64,000 bases of DNA from an uncultured Verrucomicrobiales bacterium (GCA_937928545.1 CALGJQ010000007.1:1-64000), one strand, 5' to 3'; shown: positions 1 through 8,852, numbered from the stretch's first letter. Program-made: numbers and translations. Notes: generated from the letters alone by a model not told the origin.

Positions 1-719
1 GAGAGGCCGCCATCGACTGAGAGGGATTGGCCGGTGATCCAGGTGTTCTCTGGTGAGAGGAGGAAGAAGAGGGCGTTGGCGATTTCTTCGGCGGTGCCGA
101 GTCGGCCGAGGGGGTGCATTGCTTCGGAGAATTTTCGTGCAGCTTCGTTTCCGGTGATGGGGGCAGCGAGGGGGGTGTCGGTGAGACCGGGGGCGACACA
201 GTTGATGCGGAGTTGTTGCTTGGCGTAGGTGGCGGCGGCGGAGCGGGTGAGTCCGGCAAGGCCCGCTTTGGCGGCGGTGATGGCCTCGTGATTTGAGAGA
301 CCTTTTTCGGCAGCGACGGAAGTGACGAAAGCGATGGCACCCCCGCTTTGACTCATGGGGCGAGCGAGTTGGTTGAGGAGGTAGAAGGCGGAGTTAAGAT
401 TGGTATCGATGGTCGCTTGCCAATCTGGAACTGAGGTGAGGTGGGCGGGTTTAAGGAGGATGGAGCCGATGCAGTGAGCGGCGGCATCGATGCTGCCAAG
501 GTGGGCGAGCGTTTCGGTGACGCAGGTGGCGACTTGATCAGGGTGAGTGAAGTCGGTGACGATGGCCTTTGCACCGAGTTCGTTGGCGAGGGCAGAAAGG
601 GCGGGTTCGTTGCGCCCTGCGAGGACGAGTTGGGTCCCGGAGGAAGCGAGTTTCCGAGCAAGGGCGGAGCCGATGCCTCCATTGGCTCCGGTGATGAGGG
701 CGGTTTTAGGGGCGGTCAT
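1..719 (-). CDS. SDR-family oxidoreductase, partial (3' end beyond window)
   Basis: Short-chain dehydrogenase/reductase with a Rossmann fold for NAD(P)H. The protein starts MTAPKTALITGANGGIGSAL, with the glycine-rich TGANGGIG motif near residue 10. It later carries a conserved NHEAITAAKAGLAGLTR segment and a GLTDTPL motif, and runs off the left edge near the ITGQSLSVDGG end motif, so almost all of it is present. The usual catalytic YxxxK reads ITAAK here: Ile sits in the Tyr position, while the Lys is kept. It may therefore be non-catalytic or belong to an SDR subgroup with changed chemistry. Its ATG overlaps the stop of the upstream lipoprotein gene by one base (TAATG), so the two are probably co-translated. 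Substrate unknown. Confidence 0.8.
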   Translation of the reverse strand, partial: MTAPKTALITGANGGIGSALARKLASSGTQLVLAGRNEPALSALANELGAKAIVTDFTHPDQVATCVTETLAHLGSIDAAAHCIGSILLKPAHLTSVPDWQATIDTNLNSAFYLLNQLARPMSQSGGAIAFVTSVAAEKGLSNHEAITAAKAGLAGLTRSAAATYAKQQLRINCVAPGLTDTPLAAPITGNEAARKFSEAMHPLGRLGTAEEIANALFFLLSPENTWITGQSLSVDGGL

Positions 720-1234
720 TATTGACCGAAGCGTAACTCGCTTAGCCAAGTTCGCACCTGATTTTTCGTGCCTTCCGCTTCGATGCGATATTGCCCGCTG
801 TTTCCGGAGGGATCTTTGAGAGTCATGCCGAGGGTTCGGAATTCGGCAGCTTTAGAGGCGCTTGGAAAGCTGGATTGGTAGAGTTTGGCGGTTTTGCCGA
901 CGAGAGGAAGCTTAGTCCAAAGTTGGGCCTCGTCGGCTTGCGTGGCAACGCCATTGACGATTTTGGTTCCTTTGATGTTTGGCGGGTAAACAAAGAAGGG
1001 CAACATCTTGTTGGTGCCGAAAATGCGGATCATTTCCTTGGGGTTTGAGGGGTTGATGTAGGTTGAGATAAATCCGCTAGAGTCTTTGACGGTTCGGGGT
1101 GCTCCCCAAGCTTTGGCTCGAGCTGGGCTGGCGAGGATGGGGGGAAGTTCGGCACCTGATCCCGATCCTGAGGTTGATTGAGATGAGCACTGAGTGAGAA
1201 AGGGGAGGAGAAGTAGCAGGAAGAGTTTTTTCAT
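719..1234 (-). CDS. Predicted lipoprotein of unknown function
   Basis: A 171-residue protein starting MKKLFLLLLLPFLTQCSS, a signal peptide with lipobox LTQC, so it is expected to be lipidated at Cys16 and anchored in an envelope membrane. The mature part begins with a Ser/Gly-rich linker and then a compact domain with no recognised family motif. The end contains a regular GMTLKDPSGNSGQYRIEAEG stretch that looks beta-rich. It lies between the GIY-YIG gene (55 nt upstream in transcription order) and the SDR gene, which it overlaps by one base. No function can be given. Confidence 0.6.
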   Translation of the reverse strand: MKKLFLLLLLPFLTQCSSQSTSGSGSGAELPPILASPARAKAWGAPRTVKDSSGFISTYINPSNPKEMIRIFGTNKMLPFFVYPPNIKGTKIVNGVATQADEAQLWTKLPLVGKTAKLYQSSFPSASKAAEFRTLGMTLKDPSGNSGQYRIEAEGTKNQVRTWLSELRFGQ

Positions 1235-1289
1235 AGGTGTTTTTTGTATAATGATTTGGAGTCGGCTTGCATCTCTAAAATTTTGAAAA

Positions 1290-1550
1290 TCAGTTAGTGA
1301 TGAGTTTTTCTTTGTCTTTGCGGCTCAGTTTTTTGATGCGCATTTCTTCTTTAGTCGCTTCAGAGCGGTTTCCAATTTCTTTTTGGTAAACGAGTTTTAG
1401 GGGAAGCCTGCCGCGAAGGTATTTGGCGGATTTGGGGCTTTGGGATTGGTGCTCAGAGAAACGTCGTTCGACATCAGTGGCGATGCCGCAATAGAGGGAG
1501 TCGTCGCCACAGCGAATGAGGTAGAGGTGCCACGAAGATTTCGCGGACAT
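1290..1550 (-). CDS. GIY-YIG nuclease-like protein (YhbQ/UPF0213 type)
   Basis: An 86-residue single-domain protein of the GIY-YIG superfamily. The first signature is seen as YLIRC followed by SLYCGIA, then the conserved Arg in TDVERRFSEH and the catalytic-type Glu in NRSEATKEE. Stand-alone small GIY-YIG proteins of this size (YhbQ/YazA/UPF0213) are putative structure-specific endonucleases whose cellular role is poorly defined. It begins one base after the stop of hprK and is almost certainly cotranscribed with it. Length and order of motifs match the family. Confidence 0.85.
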   Translation of the reverse strand: MSAKSSWHLYLIRCGDDSLYCGIATDVERRFSEHQSQSPKSAKYLRGRLPLKLVYQKEIGNRSEATKEEMRIKKLSRKDKEKLITN

Positions 1551-1551
1551 C

Positions 1552-2508
1552 TTAGCTGGGGTTCATTTGCGCGAGGAGGCGCTGGTTGAATTCATCCGCC
1601 ATGTCGTAGCCGATGCGCCGAAGTTGGAGATCGAGGGCGGCGACACCGATGAGGCGCGCGGTGTCGCGACCAGCGGCGACGGGGATTTCGACGAGAGGGA
1701 TCTCGGTGTCGAGGATTTTGAATTTCTTTTGGGAGATGCCGAGTCGGTCGACTTTGTTGAGGTCGGTGGCGGGTTTGAGTTCGACGACGAGGTCGAGTCG
1801 TTTCTCTGGGCGGATCGCGGAGAGTCCGTAGAGGTTGGCGACGTTGATGATGCCGATGCCGCGCATTTCGAGATAACCGCGGGCGAAGTCTTTGGCGGAG
1901 GCGGAGAGTTCACCGCCGACTTGTTTGAGGTTTACGACGTCGTCCGCGACGAGGGCAGCTCCTTTTTCGAGGAGTCCGATGGCGGTTTCACTTTTTCCCG
2001 ATCCGCTCGGCCCCATGATGAGAACGCCGATGCCACGGTAGTCGACCATGCAGCCATGAAAAAGGGTGCGAGGGGCGAACTCTTCCTCGAGCTTTATGGT
2101 GGCGGCATTGAGGACCGACATGGTGGGGCAAGGGGAGTTGATGACGGCGATGTTTCGGTCCCGGGCGATGGCGCTCAGGTCTGGGCCGAGTTGGTGATCG
2201 CGGGCGATAATGATGCAGGGGAAATCTTGCTCGCAAAGTTGCGTGAAGCGTTGGATGCGGAGATCATCGCTAAGTTTTTTGAGGTATGATTTTTCTGAGT
2301 TACCAAGGACTTGGATCCGCTTGTGGGCGAAGTAGTCGACGAAGCCGGCGAGGGCGAGGCCGGGGCGGTTGACGGCGGGTTCTTCGATGAGTCGATCAAG
2401 GCCGACGACTGGATGCTCGATACTGAGTTGTAGATCGTTGCCGTGGCGTTCGAGAAATTCTTGAACGGTGATGCTTTTAATGACCTTACGTTTTCCCCCT
2501 GCTGCCAT
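1552..2508 (-). CDS. hprK: HPr kinase/phosphorylase
   Basis: Bifunctional enzyme that phosphorylates, and dephosphorylates, a Ser of the phosphocarrier HPr. The 318-residue length is normal. The N-terminal regulatory domain covers about residues 10-135. The C-terminal kinase domain has the P-loop GPSGSGKS at 166-173, the preceding HG (residue 151), the ADD acidic site after it, and the family signature EIPLVEIPVAAGRD near the C-terminus. No ptsH or ptsI is visible here. In Verrucomicrobia and Gram-negatives HprK usually works with an incomplete PTS as a regulatory switch. It heads the minus-strand run hprK, GIY-YIG, lipoprotein, SDR and is divergent from the sigma factor gene, with only a short shared upstream region. 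Confidence 0.95.
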   Translation of the reverse strand: MAAGGKRKVIKSITVQEFLERHGNDLQLSIEHPVVGLDRLIEEPAVNRPGLALAGFVDYFAHKRIQVLGNSEKSYLKKLSDDLRIQRFTQLCEQDFPCIIIARDHQLGPDLSAIARDRNIAVINSPCPTMSVLNAATIKLEEEFAPRTLFHGCMVDYRGIGVLIMGPSGSGKSETAIGLLEKGAALVADDVVNLKQVGGELSASAKDFARGYLEMRGIGIINVANLYGLSAIRPEKRLDLVVELKPATDLNKVDRLGISQKKFKILDTEIPLVEIPVAAGRDTARLIGVAALDLQLRRIGYDMADEFNQRLLAQMNPS

Positions 2509-2546
2509 GGGTGAATTGTAGTGAAAGGAGGGGGCTTGGCGAGTCG

Positions 2547-3371
2547 ATGTTTCGTCGTCTTTTAGGGCTCCTTAATCGTATGGGAAAGAGAGAGTTAGGG
2601 ATTGAGTGTCTTAAGGGGCTGGGGCATCCTAAGACAGTGGTAGATCACAAGGATATATTTCCTCAAACGCGTTGGAGTTTAGTGTTATCAGCTTCGAAGG
2701 AAGAGGAAGCGGTGGCTCAGCGGGCTTTGGGGGAATTGTGTGAGATGTATTGGCGGCCGGTTTACACGTATATTCGTGGACGTGGGTGGAAAGCGGAGGA
2801 AGCGGAGGATTTGACGCAGGGATTTTTTTTGGCGTTTTTGGAGCGGAAAGGAATTGAGAATGCGAATGAGAGGCGGGGGAAACTGCGGGCGTTTTTGCTG
2901 GGGTCAGTGAAGCGGCATTTGGCGGATGAGACGCGGCGGAAGATGGCGCAGAAACGGGGAGGAGGGAGTGAGGTGCTATCGATGGATTACGTGGATGGAG
3001 AAGCTGGAGAGCGACAGTTTATGGAGTTGGCGGTGGAGGACGAGACGCCGGAGGTGCTTTATGAGCGGGCTTGGGTGAGGTCTCTGATTGATGAGGTGAC
3101 GCAGAAGTTAGAAACTCAGTATGAGGTGCAGGGGAAAGGGAAGGAGTTTGCGCAGCTGAAGCCGTCGCTGCTGAGTGAGGAGGATACCAAGTCGCAGCGG
3201 GAGTTGGGCTGGGAGCTGGGGATGAGTTTGGCGGCGGTGAAGGTAGCGGTTTTTCGATTACGGCAGAGATTTCGTAAGTTGTTGGAGAAGGAGATCGCGC
3301 AGACGGTGGAAGAAACGGGGGAGGTTTCTGAGGAGGTGAGTTGGTTGATGGGGGTTTGGAAGAATGCCTAA
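2547..3371 (+). CDS. ECF-type RNA polymerase sigma factor (kinase-associated group)
   Basis: Sigma-70 family regulator of the extracytoplasmic-function kind. Sigma region 2 is seen around FPQTRWSLVL, YWRPVYTYIRGRGW and EEAEDLTQGFFLAFLE; region 4 around SQRELGWELGMSLAAVKVAV with a helix-turn-helix pattern, followed by RLRQRFRKLL. An extended linker of about 70 residues separates them. This architecture is typical of Planctomycetes and Verrucomicrobia sigma factors encoded beside Ser/Thr kinases, as here: the kinase starts 128 nt downstream. ATG at 2547 was chosen. An in-frame GTG at 2511 would leave only two bases to the divergent hprK start, and an AAAGGAGGGG stretch precedes 2547, although its spacing (about 15 nt) is long. 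An ATG at 2580 is also possible. Confidence 0.85.
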   Translation: MFRRLLGLLNRMGKRELGIECLKGLGHPKTVVDHKDIFPQTRWSLVLSASKEEEAVAQRALGELCEMYWRPVYTYIRGRGWKAEEAEDLTQGFFLAFLERKGIENANERRGKLRAFLLGSVKRHLADETRRKMAQKRGGGSEVLSMDYVDGEAGERQFMELAVEDETPEVLYERAWVRSLIDEVTQKLETQYEVQGKGKEFAQLKPSLLSEEDTKSQRELGWELGMSLAAVKVAVFRLRQRFRKLLEKEIAQTVEETGEVSEEVSWLMGVWKNA

Positions 3372-3499
3372 TTTTTTTGGATTAGGGTGTGCTTTTTGAA
3401 GGAATGTTTTGGTGTAACCTTCTTGGCTGTTTTGCGAGAGGAGGGGGTAGTGAATCGAGAGCCTTTCCGTATGACTCAAATATTGGTAGAAATTGAAAA

Positions 3500-6400
3500 A
3501 TGATCGGGGACTCGCGCTACAAGATTGAAGAGGAGATCGCGCGTGGTGGAATGGGCGTTGTGCTGCGGGTGAAGGATGGGGATTTGGATCGGACTTTGGC
3601 GATGAAGCGGATGGCTTCGGCTCCGGATGAGACAATGGGAGGATCGGAAGGGGGGCGCTTTGCGCGCTTTATGGAGGAAGCGCAGGTGACGGCGCAGCTG
3701 GATCATCCGGCGATCGTGCCAGTGCATGATCTGGGTTTCGATGAGGATGGGACGGGGTGGTATACGATGAAGTTGGTGGAAGGGCGGGAGTTGGGGCAGG
3801 TGTTTGATTTAGCGCGGGTGAATCAGGAGGGGTGGAATGAGGCGCGGGTTTTGCGGGTTCTGGTGCAGGTGTGTGAGGCTTTGGCTTATGCGCATGGTAA
3901 GGGGGTTTTACATCGGGATTTGAAGCCGGCGAATATTATGGTGGGGGAATTTGGGGAGGTTTATGTGATGGATTGGGGATTGGCGCGGGTGGCGGGAAGT
4001 GAGGTGACGAGTCCGCGGGAGGATGATGAAATTAGAGGGGGAGGAATGACGACGTTGGATGGTTCGGTGATGGGGACGCCAGAGTTTATGTCGCCCGAGC
4101 AGGCGAGGGGGGAGGAGGTGGATGAGAGATCTGATGTGTATGCGGTCGGGGCGATGTTGTATTATTTTTTAGCGGGGCATCCGCCGTATCAAGGGGAGGC
4201 GAAGGAGGTGGTGAAGCGGGTGGCGAAGGAAGGTCCGAAGCGCTTGCCCATTGAGGTGAAGAGGGAGTTGGCGACGATTTGCCGGAAGGCGATGGCGCGG
4301 GAAAGAGGAGAGCGTTATGGCTCGATGGCGCAGCTGGGGCAGGAGATTCAGCGCTTTCTGGATGGTCGGGTGGTTGAGGCTTACGAGACGGGAAAGTGGG
4401 CGGAGTTTAAGAAATTGATCGCACGGAATAAGGCAGTTTCGGCGGCATTGCTGGGAGTGTTTTTGGCCTTGGTGGGAATGTTGGTGATGCAGGGGGTTTC
4501 CAAAAAGCGGATTGAGGCATCGCAGGCCGAGGCGGTGTTTGCGCTGGAGCGAATGGCGGTGAGTCAGGGGTTGAATGCGGGGGAGGATTTAGATTATGGA
4601 AAGGCTGCATATTGGTTTCACCGGGCGGAGGGATTGGCGGTGGATGAGGAGCGAGCGGCGACGCATCGAGTGAGGGCTCGCATTGCAGAAGAGAGACAGA
4701 CTGAGCCAGTGCGGGCGTTGATGGTGCCTTTCTTGAGTCCGGGTCATTGTCGGCTTGATTTTTCTCCGGATGGAAAATTCTTGGTGGTGACTCACCATCT
4801 GCGTGAGGAGGTGAAGCAGGTGGTGGATGTGGAGGGGGAGGAATTGATGAAGACGGCCATGGGAGGAGAGTTTTTTGCGGCGGTGGCGTTTTGTGAAAAG
4901 ACGGGAAGGGTGGCGCTGGTAGCGGAGGAGGAGAGTCGGGTGTGTGAGGTGTTTGATCCAGAGAGGAGGGATGAGGGGGTGAATATCGAGTTGGAGAGAG
5001 GGGCGATAGCGATCGGGGGGATGGCATTTTCACGAGATGGCGGGAAGTTGTTTTTGGGAGCGGAGAGCGGGCGGGTTTTTGATTTTACGAAGGGTGATTT
5101 TGAACCGCTGGTTTACGAGCATCTAGCGGGGAGGCGGATTGGGTATGCGATTTTTGATCCAAGTGGTGATCTAGTCATGACGGTGACGCATAAGGAGACG
5201 GTGGAAGGAGAGGAGTATTCGGGTTTGAGAGTTTTCGAGATAGGAAGGTCAGGGGAGTCGTTGTTCCCAGTGAAGGAGACTTGGTTTTGGCCCAATTTGA
5301 TGAGACCTGGTTTTTTGAATGGGGGGGAAGCGGTGGTGCATTTTCCGGAAGCTGGATGGAGCGAAGTGGCGAAGGCAAGGACTGGTGAGGTGGTTTCTCG
5401 GAAGAATGAGATCGCGTGTGATGGGGATTTAGAAGCAGAGCTTTTTGTGGATGTAGGGAAGGAATTTCGAATGACGGAAGGGAGCAGTGTCTTGGATGAT
5501 ATGTTGGGGTATCCAAGATTTCGGAAAGGGCGGGGGACGGTATTGGCAAATCGACCATGGTTGAGGGAGATATCTCTGCGAGATGGGACGGTGATGCGAC
5601 CGGTGGGCTTGAATCGTTATGAGGTAGGGAATATCGCGGTCTCACGGGATGGGATACTAGTGGCAGGGTGGGAGACGGACGGGTTGATGCGTTTTTGGAG
5701 TTTGGAGGAATCGGAATGGGATTTTGAGATGAAGGGAAGGGGTGTTTCGGAGGAGGTTGTTTTTAGTTCGAGCGGTAGATGGGTGACGGGAGTCAGTGAA
5801 GGGAAAGTGCGAGTTTATGAGGTGGCGACAGGAGGGGAAGTAGGAATGGATTTGGCCACGGAAGGGAAGGTGATTGAGCTTTGTTTCTCTCCTGATGATG
5901 AGGTGCTCGGATTGGGGCTAGTGGGAGGACGAGTTGAGTTTTGGAATTGGAAAAAGGGGGAGAGGCTGGGTGATGCGGTGAAGCTTCCGGGAGAGGTTTT
6001 GGTAGGGAGGTTTTCGAGCGATGGTCAGTGGTGGGCTGGGATGTGCCGGAGTGGCGAGTTGGTGAAGGTGGATCGAGCAAGAGGTGTGGCGGAGCTTCTC
6101 ATGAAGCATGATCAGGTTCGGGAGAAGGTGGCGGCACCGAGATCGCTAAAGGGCTTGGCGTTTTCTGAAAGTGGTCGTTGGCTGGTGATGTGGTCACTTT
6201 GTAAAGGGGTGAAGGTTTGGGATTGTGAGCGGGGTGAGTTGGCGGAGTCACCTCCGGTCAAAGAGGGACGGTTCGTGAGCTTGTTAAAGGTGATGGGGGA
6301 GCGCTTGGTTTTTCTAGAGGAAGATAATTGGGATCAGGTTTTTGATGTCAAAGAGTGGGATATGGAGAAGAAGGAATGGTCGCGCGAGGAGGTTGATGCG

Positions 6401-6964
6401 GGAAGAGGTAATTATTCAAATTTGGATGTTTCGGAGGATGGAGAGCGGATTTTGTTGAGTCGAATGGGAGAGGAGTTTGCGAGCTTGGCAGTAAGGGATC
6501 AGGAGGGCGACTGGGAGTGGCGGAAAATAATGGCGCTGGGCCGAGGGGCGTCGTTTTTTGTGCCAAGGACGTCGTTCGCGGTGGGAGTGACATCGACTGG
6601 GCCGAGTCGATTTGCGATGGTGGATTTAAGGGATGGAAGCGAGTTAGCAGCTCCTTTGGCAAATGAGGTGAGCATGTTTCATCTTCCTAAGATGTCGCCA
6701 GATGGACGTCGATTGGCAGCCGTGGATTGGTCAGGAACCGGTGTCGGAAAGGTTTGGAATTTTTCGGTTTTGGATGAGAAAGAAGAGATGCAATTTAGTG
6801 AAGATGCGTGGTTGGTGCTTTCGGAGTTGAATGCAGGGGGACGTGATGGAGAGATTGGTTGGGAGGAATTGCGAGGGGAAGAGTGGCTGAGGCAGTGGCG
6901 GGAGTTTAGAAGCTTATATCCCGATTGGCATCTTCTCCCGAAGAAAAGTGAGTTGAGAGAATAG
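3500..6964 (+). CDS. Membrane-anchored Ser/Thr protein kinase with C-terminal WD40-like propeller
   Basis: A 1154-residue Hanks-type kinase. The glycine loop ARGGMGVV lies at about residues 14-21, the ATP-anchoring Lys at about 36 (LAMKRM), and the catalytic loop is HRDLKPANIM. The metal-binding motif is DWGLA instead of DFG, a common variant in Planctomycetes and Verrucomicrobia. The activation segment ends GTPEFMSPEQARG. One membrane helix follows around residues 315-333 (AALLGVFLALVGMLVMQGV). The remaining roughly 800 residues carry WD40-like repeats (for example AVSRDGILVAGWE, LCFSPDDEV, RWLVMWSLCKGVKVWD) that probably form one or two sensory beta-propellers across the membrane. With the adjacent sigma factor it is likely a signalling pair. 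The coding strand is strongly G-rich and C-poor. Confidence 0.92.
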   Translation: MIGDSRYKIEEEIARGGMGVVLRVKDGDLDRTLAMKRMASAPDETMGGSEGGRFARFMEEAQVTAQLDHPAIVPVHDLGFDEDGTGWYTMKLVEGRELGQVFDLARVNQEGWNEARVLRVLVQVCEALAYAHGKGVLHRDLKPANIMVGEFGEVYVMDWGLARVAGSEVTSPREDDEIRGGGMTTLDGSVMGTPEFMSPEQARGEEVDERSDVYAVGAMLYYFLAGHPPYQGEAKEVVKRVAKEGPKRLPIEVKRELATICRKAMARERGERYGSMAQLGQEIQRFLDGRVVEAYETGKWAEFKKLIARNKAVSAALLGVFLALVGMLVMQGVSKKRIEASQAEAVFALERMAVSQGLNAGEDLDYGKAAYWFHRAEGLAVDEERAATHRVRARIAEERQTEPVRALMVPFLSPGHCRLDFSPDGKFLVVTHHLREEVKQVVDVEGEELMKTAMGGEFFAAVAFCEKTGRVALVAEEESRVCEVFDPERRDEGVNIELERGAIAIGGMAFSRDGGKLFLGAESGRVFDFTKGDFEPLVYEHLAGRRIGYAIFDPSGDLVMTVTHKETVEGEEYSGLRVFEIGRSGESLFPVKETWFWPNLMRPGFLNGGEAVVHFPEAGWSEVAKARTGEVVSRKNEIACDGDLEAELFVDVGKEFRMTEGSSVLDDMLGYPRFRKGRGTVLANRPWLREISLRDGTVMRPVGLNRYEVGNIAVSRDGILVAGWETDGLMRFWSLEESEWDFEMKGRGVSEEVVFSSSGRWVTGVSEGKVRVYEVATGGEVGMDLATEGKVIELCFSPDDEVLGLGLVGGRVEFWNWKKGERLGDAVKLPGEVLVGRFSSDGQWWAGMCRSGELVKVDRARGVAELLMKHDQVREKVAAPRSLKGLAFSESGRWLVMWSLCKGVKVWDCERGELAESPPVKEGRFVSLLKVMGERLVFLEEDNWDQVFDVKEWDMEKKEWSREEVDAGRGNYSNLDVSEDGERILLSRMGEEFASLAVRDQEGDWEWRKIMALGRGASFFVPRTSFAVGVTSTGPSRFAMVDLRDGSELAAPLANEVSMFHLPKMSPDGRRLAAVDWSGTGVGKVWNFSVLDEKEEMQFSEDAWLVLSELNAGGRDGEIGWEELRGEEWLRQWREFRSLYPDWHLLPKKSELRE

Positions 6965-7022
6965 TCTCTTTTGAGAGGACCCGTTATTGGGGTGAATTAG
7001 GCGTGCTCGGTAAAAGGGCACA

Positions 7023-7055
7023 AAAAAGGCCCCCTTTTACAAGGGAGCCTCTTTT
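7023..7055. terminator. Bidirectional intrinsic terminator
   Basis: A GC-rich stem of AAAGGCCCCCTT paired with AAGGGAGCCTCTTT around a TTAC loop, with A and T tracts on either side. It sits between the convergent kinase and carbonic anhydrase genes and can end transcription from both. Confidence 0.75.
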
Positions 7056-7065
7056 GTGGGGAATT

Positions 7066-7785
7066 TTAGTTTAGAAGGGTCACTTCTCCTGTCTGGAGAG
7101 AGTAGACTCCGCCAACGATTTTGATTTTGCCCTCTTTCTCAAGATTGGAGAGGACCTCACTCCGCTTCCGGATGTCGGAAAGAGTATTTTTGACGTTCTG
7201 TTCAATCACACTTGCGACGAACTCTTTGTTTTTCGAGTTACGCTCTCCATCGTGTCCTTCGACTTGAGCGATGGCGGGATCGATTTGCTCGAGGAGAGTG
7301 GTAAGGTTGCCAAGTTTGACGGCGTCAGTAGCGCCTTTCACGGCTCCACAAGATTCGTGGCCAAGAACCATGATGACCTTGATCCCGGCGACGGCGGCGG
7401 CGTATTCCATGGACCCAAGTTGCTCGGCAGTTTCGATGTTGCCAGCAACGCGACCGACGAAGATGTCACCAATTCCTTGGTTGAAGACTTGTTCGACTGG
7501 AACACGAGAATCGACGCATGAAAGGATGTAGGCTTTTGGATATTGGCCTTTCGTGGCGGCAGCGCGTCTATCTTTGATATTTGGGCCAGCAATTTGTCCT
7601 GAGGCGAAGCTCACGTTTCCGTCAGCAAGGTCCTTGAGAACGGCATCAGGGGTGAGACCTTTTTGAACTTCGGCATCAGGTTGGATTCCTGCATCAGATG
7701 AAGGAGCCTCATCTTTGTCATTTGAGCAAGCTGAGATGAGGGCGGCGATGGCGATTCCGGTTAAAGCTATGGGTAGTGTCTTCAT
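7066..7785 (-). CDS. Beta-class carbonic anhydrase, exported lipoprotein form
   Basis: Zinc enzyme interconverting CO2 and bicarbonate. The 239-residue protein has the beta-class motifs SCVDSRVP (zinc Cys plus the Asp-Arg dyad) and GHESCGAVKGA (zinc His and Cys). The N-terminus MKTLPIALTGIAIAALISAC is a lipoprotein signal with Cys20 as the lipidation site, followed by a low-complexity acidic linker, so the enzyme probably acts at the periplasmic face rather than in the cytoplasm. It is a single gene, convergent with the kinase gene and ending just beyond their shared terminator. Confidence 0.93.
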   Translation of the reverse strand: MKTLPIALTGIAIAALISACSNDKDEAPSSDAGIQPDAEVQKGLTPDAVLKDLADGNVSFASGQIAGPNIKDRRAAATKGQYPKAYILSCVDSRVPVEQVFNQGIGDIFVGRVAGNIETAEQLGSMEYAAAVAGIKVIMVLGHESCGAVKGATDAVKLGNLTTLLEQIDPAIAQVEGHDGERNSKNKEFVASVIEQNVKNTLSDIRKRSEVLSNLEKEGKIKIVGGVYSLQTGEVTLLN

Positions 7786-8000
7786 TTTCGATATTACTGA
7801 AGCGCAAGGGTATTTCGCGATCTCAATCGCGCAAATGATTTCGGGTGTTTTTTGTGAAAATCTCAGGGTAAGGGAATAAGCTGAGTTTCGTGGACTCTTA
7901 TGAATAGTGCAGAGTAAATCAGTTTGGAGTCCGCTTTATAGATAAATGGAGTCCTCGCTGCCGCTTTTAATTATAAGCTTATCAGCCAGAAAAAGAACCA

Positions 8001-8852
8001 ATGAGTCATTCCGAAAGCGACAGCAGTATCCGTCTTTATATGCGGGAAATTATGAAAACTGAGCTTCTCACTCCCGAGCAGGAGGTGAAGCTTGCGGCTC
8101 GGATTAAAAAGGGGGATGAAAAGGCTAGGGAGTTGATGATTAAGGCGAATCTGCGGCTCGTGGTGAAGCTGGCTCGGGATTATTCGAACTATGGGGTGCC
8201 TCTTGTTGATTTGGTCTCGGAGGGGAACATTGGCTTGATGAAAGCGGTGGAGAAATTTGATCCGAAGAAGGGGGGCAAGTTGAGCACCTATGCGGGGTGG
8301 TGGATTAAGCAGGCGATTAAGCGAGCGCTGGCGAATCAGGGGAAGACGATTCGGCTGCCGATTCATCTTGTCGATAAGTTGGCGCGAGTGCGTCGGATCA
8401 CCGCGATGTTGACTGAGGAGATGGGAGAAGAGCCCAGTGACGAGGTTCTTTCGGATGTTTTGGGGATTCCAGAGCGGAAGTTGGCGATGCTCAAGCAAGC
8501 ATCTCAGCGCCCGACTTCCTTGGATGCTCCGGTGGCGGATGACGCCGTGGCGACTTACGCCGAGGTAGTGAAGGATGAAAATGTCCTAAGTCCTCTCGAT
8601 CAATTGGAGAGTAAGAATGATCTTTCAGAGTTAGATGAGATGCTGGAGGTTTTGGATGAACGAGAGAGTTCAATCATCGATTCTCGCTTTGGTCTCAATG
8701 GGAAGAAGGTGATGACCTTGGAGGAGATTAGCCATGATTTCGGAGTCAGCCGAGAGCGGATTCGTCAGGTGCAAAATGCGGCGATTGAGAAAATGCGGAA
8801 GGTTTTAAGTCAGAAGGAGAAGAATCCAAAGAAGCTCCCAGGGATGGCTTAG
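8001..8852 (+). CDS. RNA polymerase sigma-70 factor, RpoD/SigA-like without region 1.1
   Basis: A 283-residue sigma factor. It starts with region 1.2 (SIRLYMREIMKTELLTPEQE). Region 2 follows with KANLRLVVKLARDYS, LDLVSEGNIGLMKAVEKFD-like sequence (here PLVDLVSEGNIGLMKAVEKF) and STYAGWWIKQAIKRAL. Region 3 and region 4 (LNGKKVMTLEEISHDFGVSR, then ERIRQVQNAAIEKMR) are present. The missing long N-terminal region 1.1 and the size fit a group 2 or compact group 1 sigma factor. An alternative reading as RpoS/RpoH-like is possible from sequence alone. The 215-nt upstream gap is AT-rich and probably holds its promoter. It is convergent with merC. Confidence 0.92.
   Translation: MSHSESDSSIRLYMREIMKTELLTPEQEVKLAARIKKGDEKARELMIKANLRLVVKLARDYSNYGVPLVDLVSEGNIGLMKAVEKFDPKKGGKLSTYAGWWIKQAIKRALANQGKTIRLPIHLVDKLARVRRITAMLTEEMGEEPSDEVLSDVLGIPERKLAMLKQASQRPTSLDAPVADDAVATYAEVVKDENVLSPLDQLESKNDLSELDEMLEVLDERESSIIDSRFGLNGKKVMTLEEISHDFGVSRERIRQVQNAAIEKMRKVLSQKEKNPKKLPGMA

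Noticed and set aside
1567-2289. 240-aa plus-strand frame inside hprK
   Set aside because: Complement of hprK; no motifs, and hprK is complete.
4407-6662. Several Pro/Ser-rich frames opposite the kinase gene
   Set aside because: They come from the C-poor, G-rich coding strand of a clear kinase gene.
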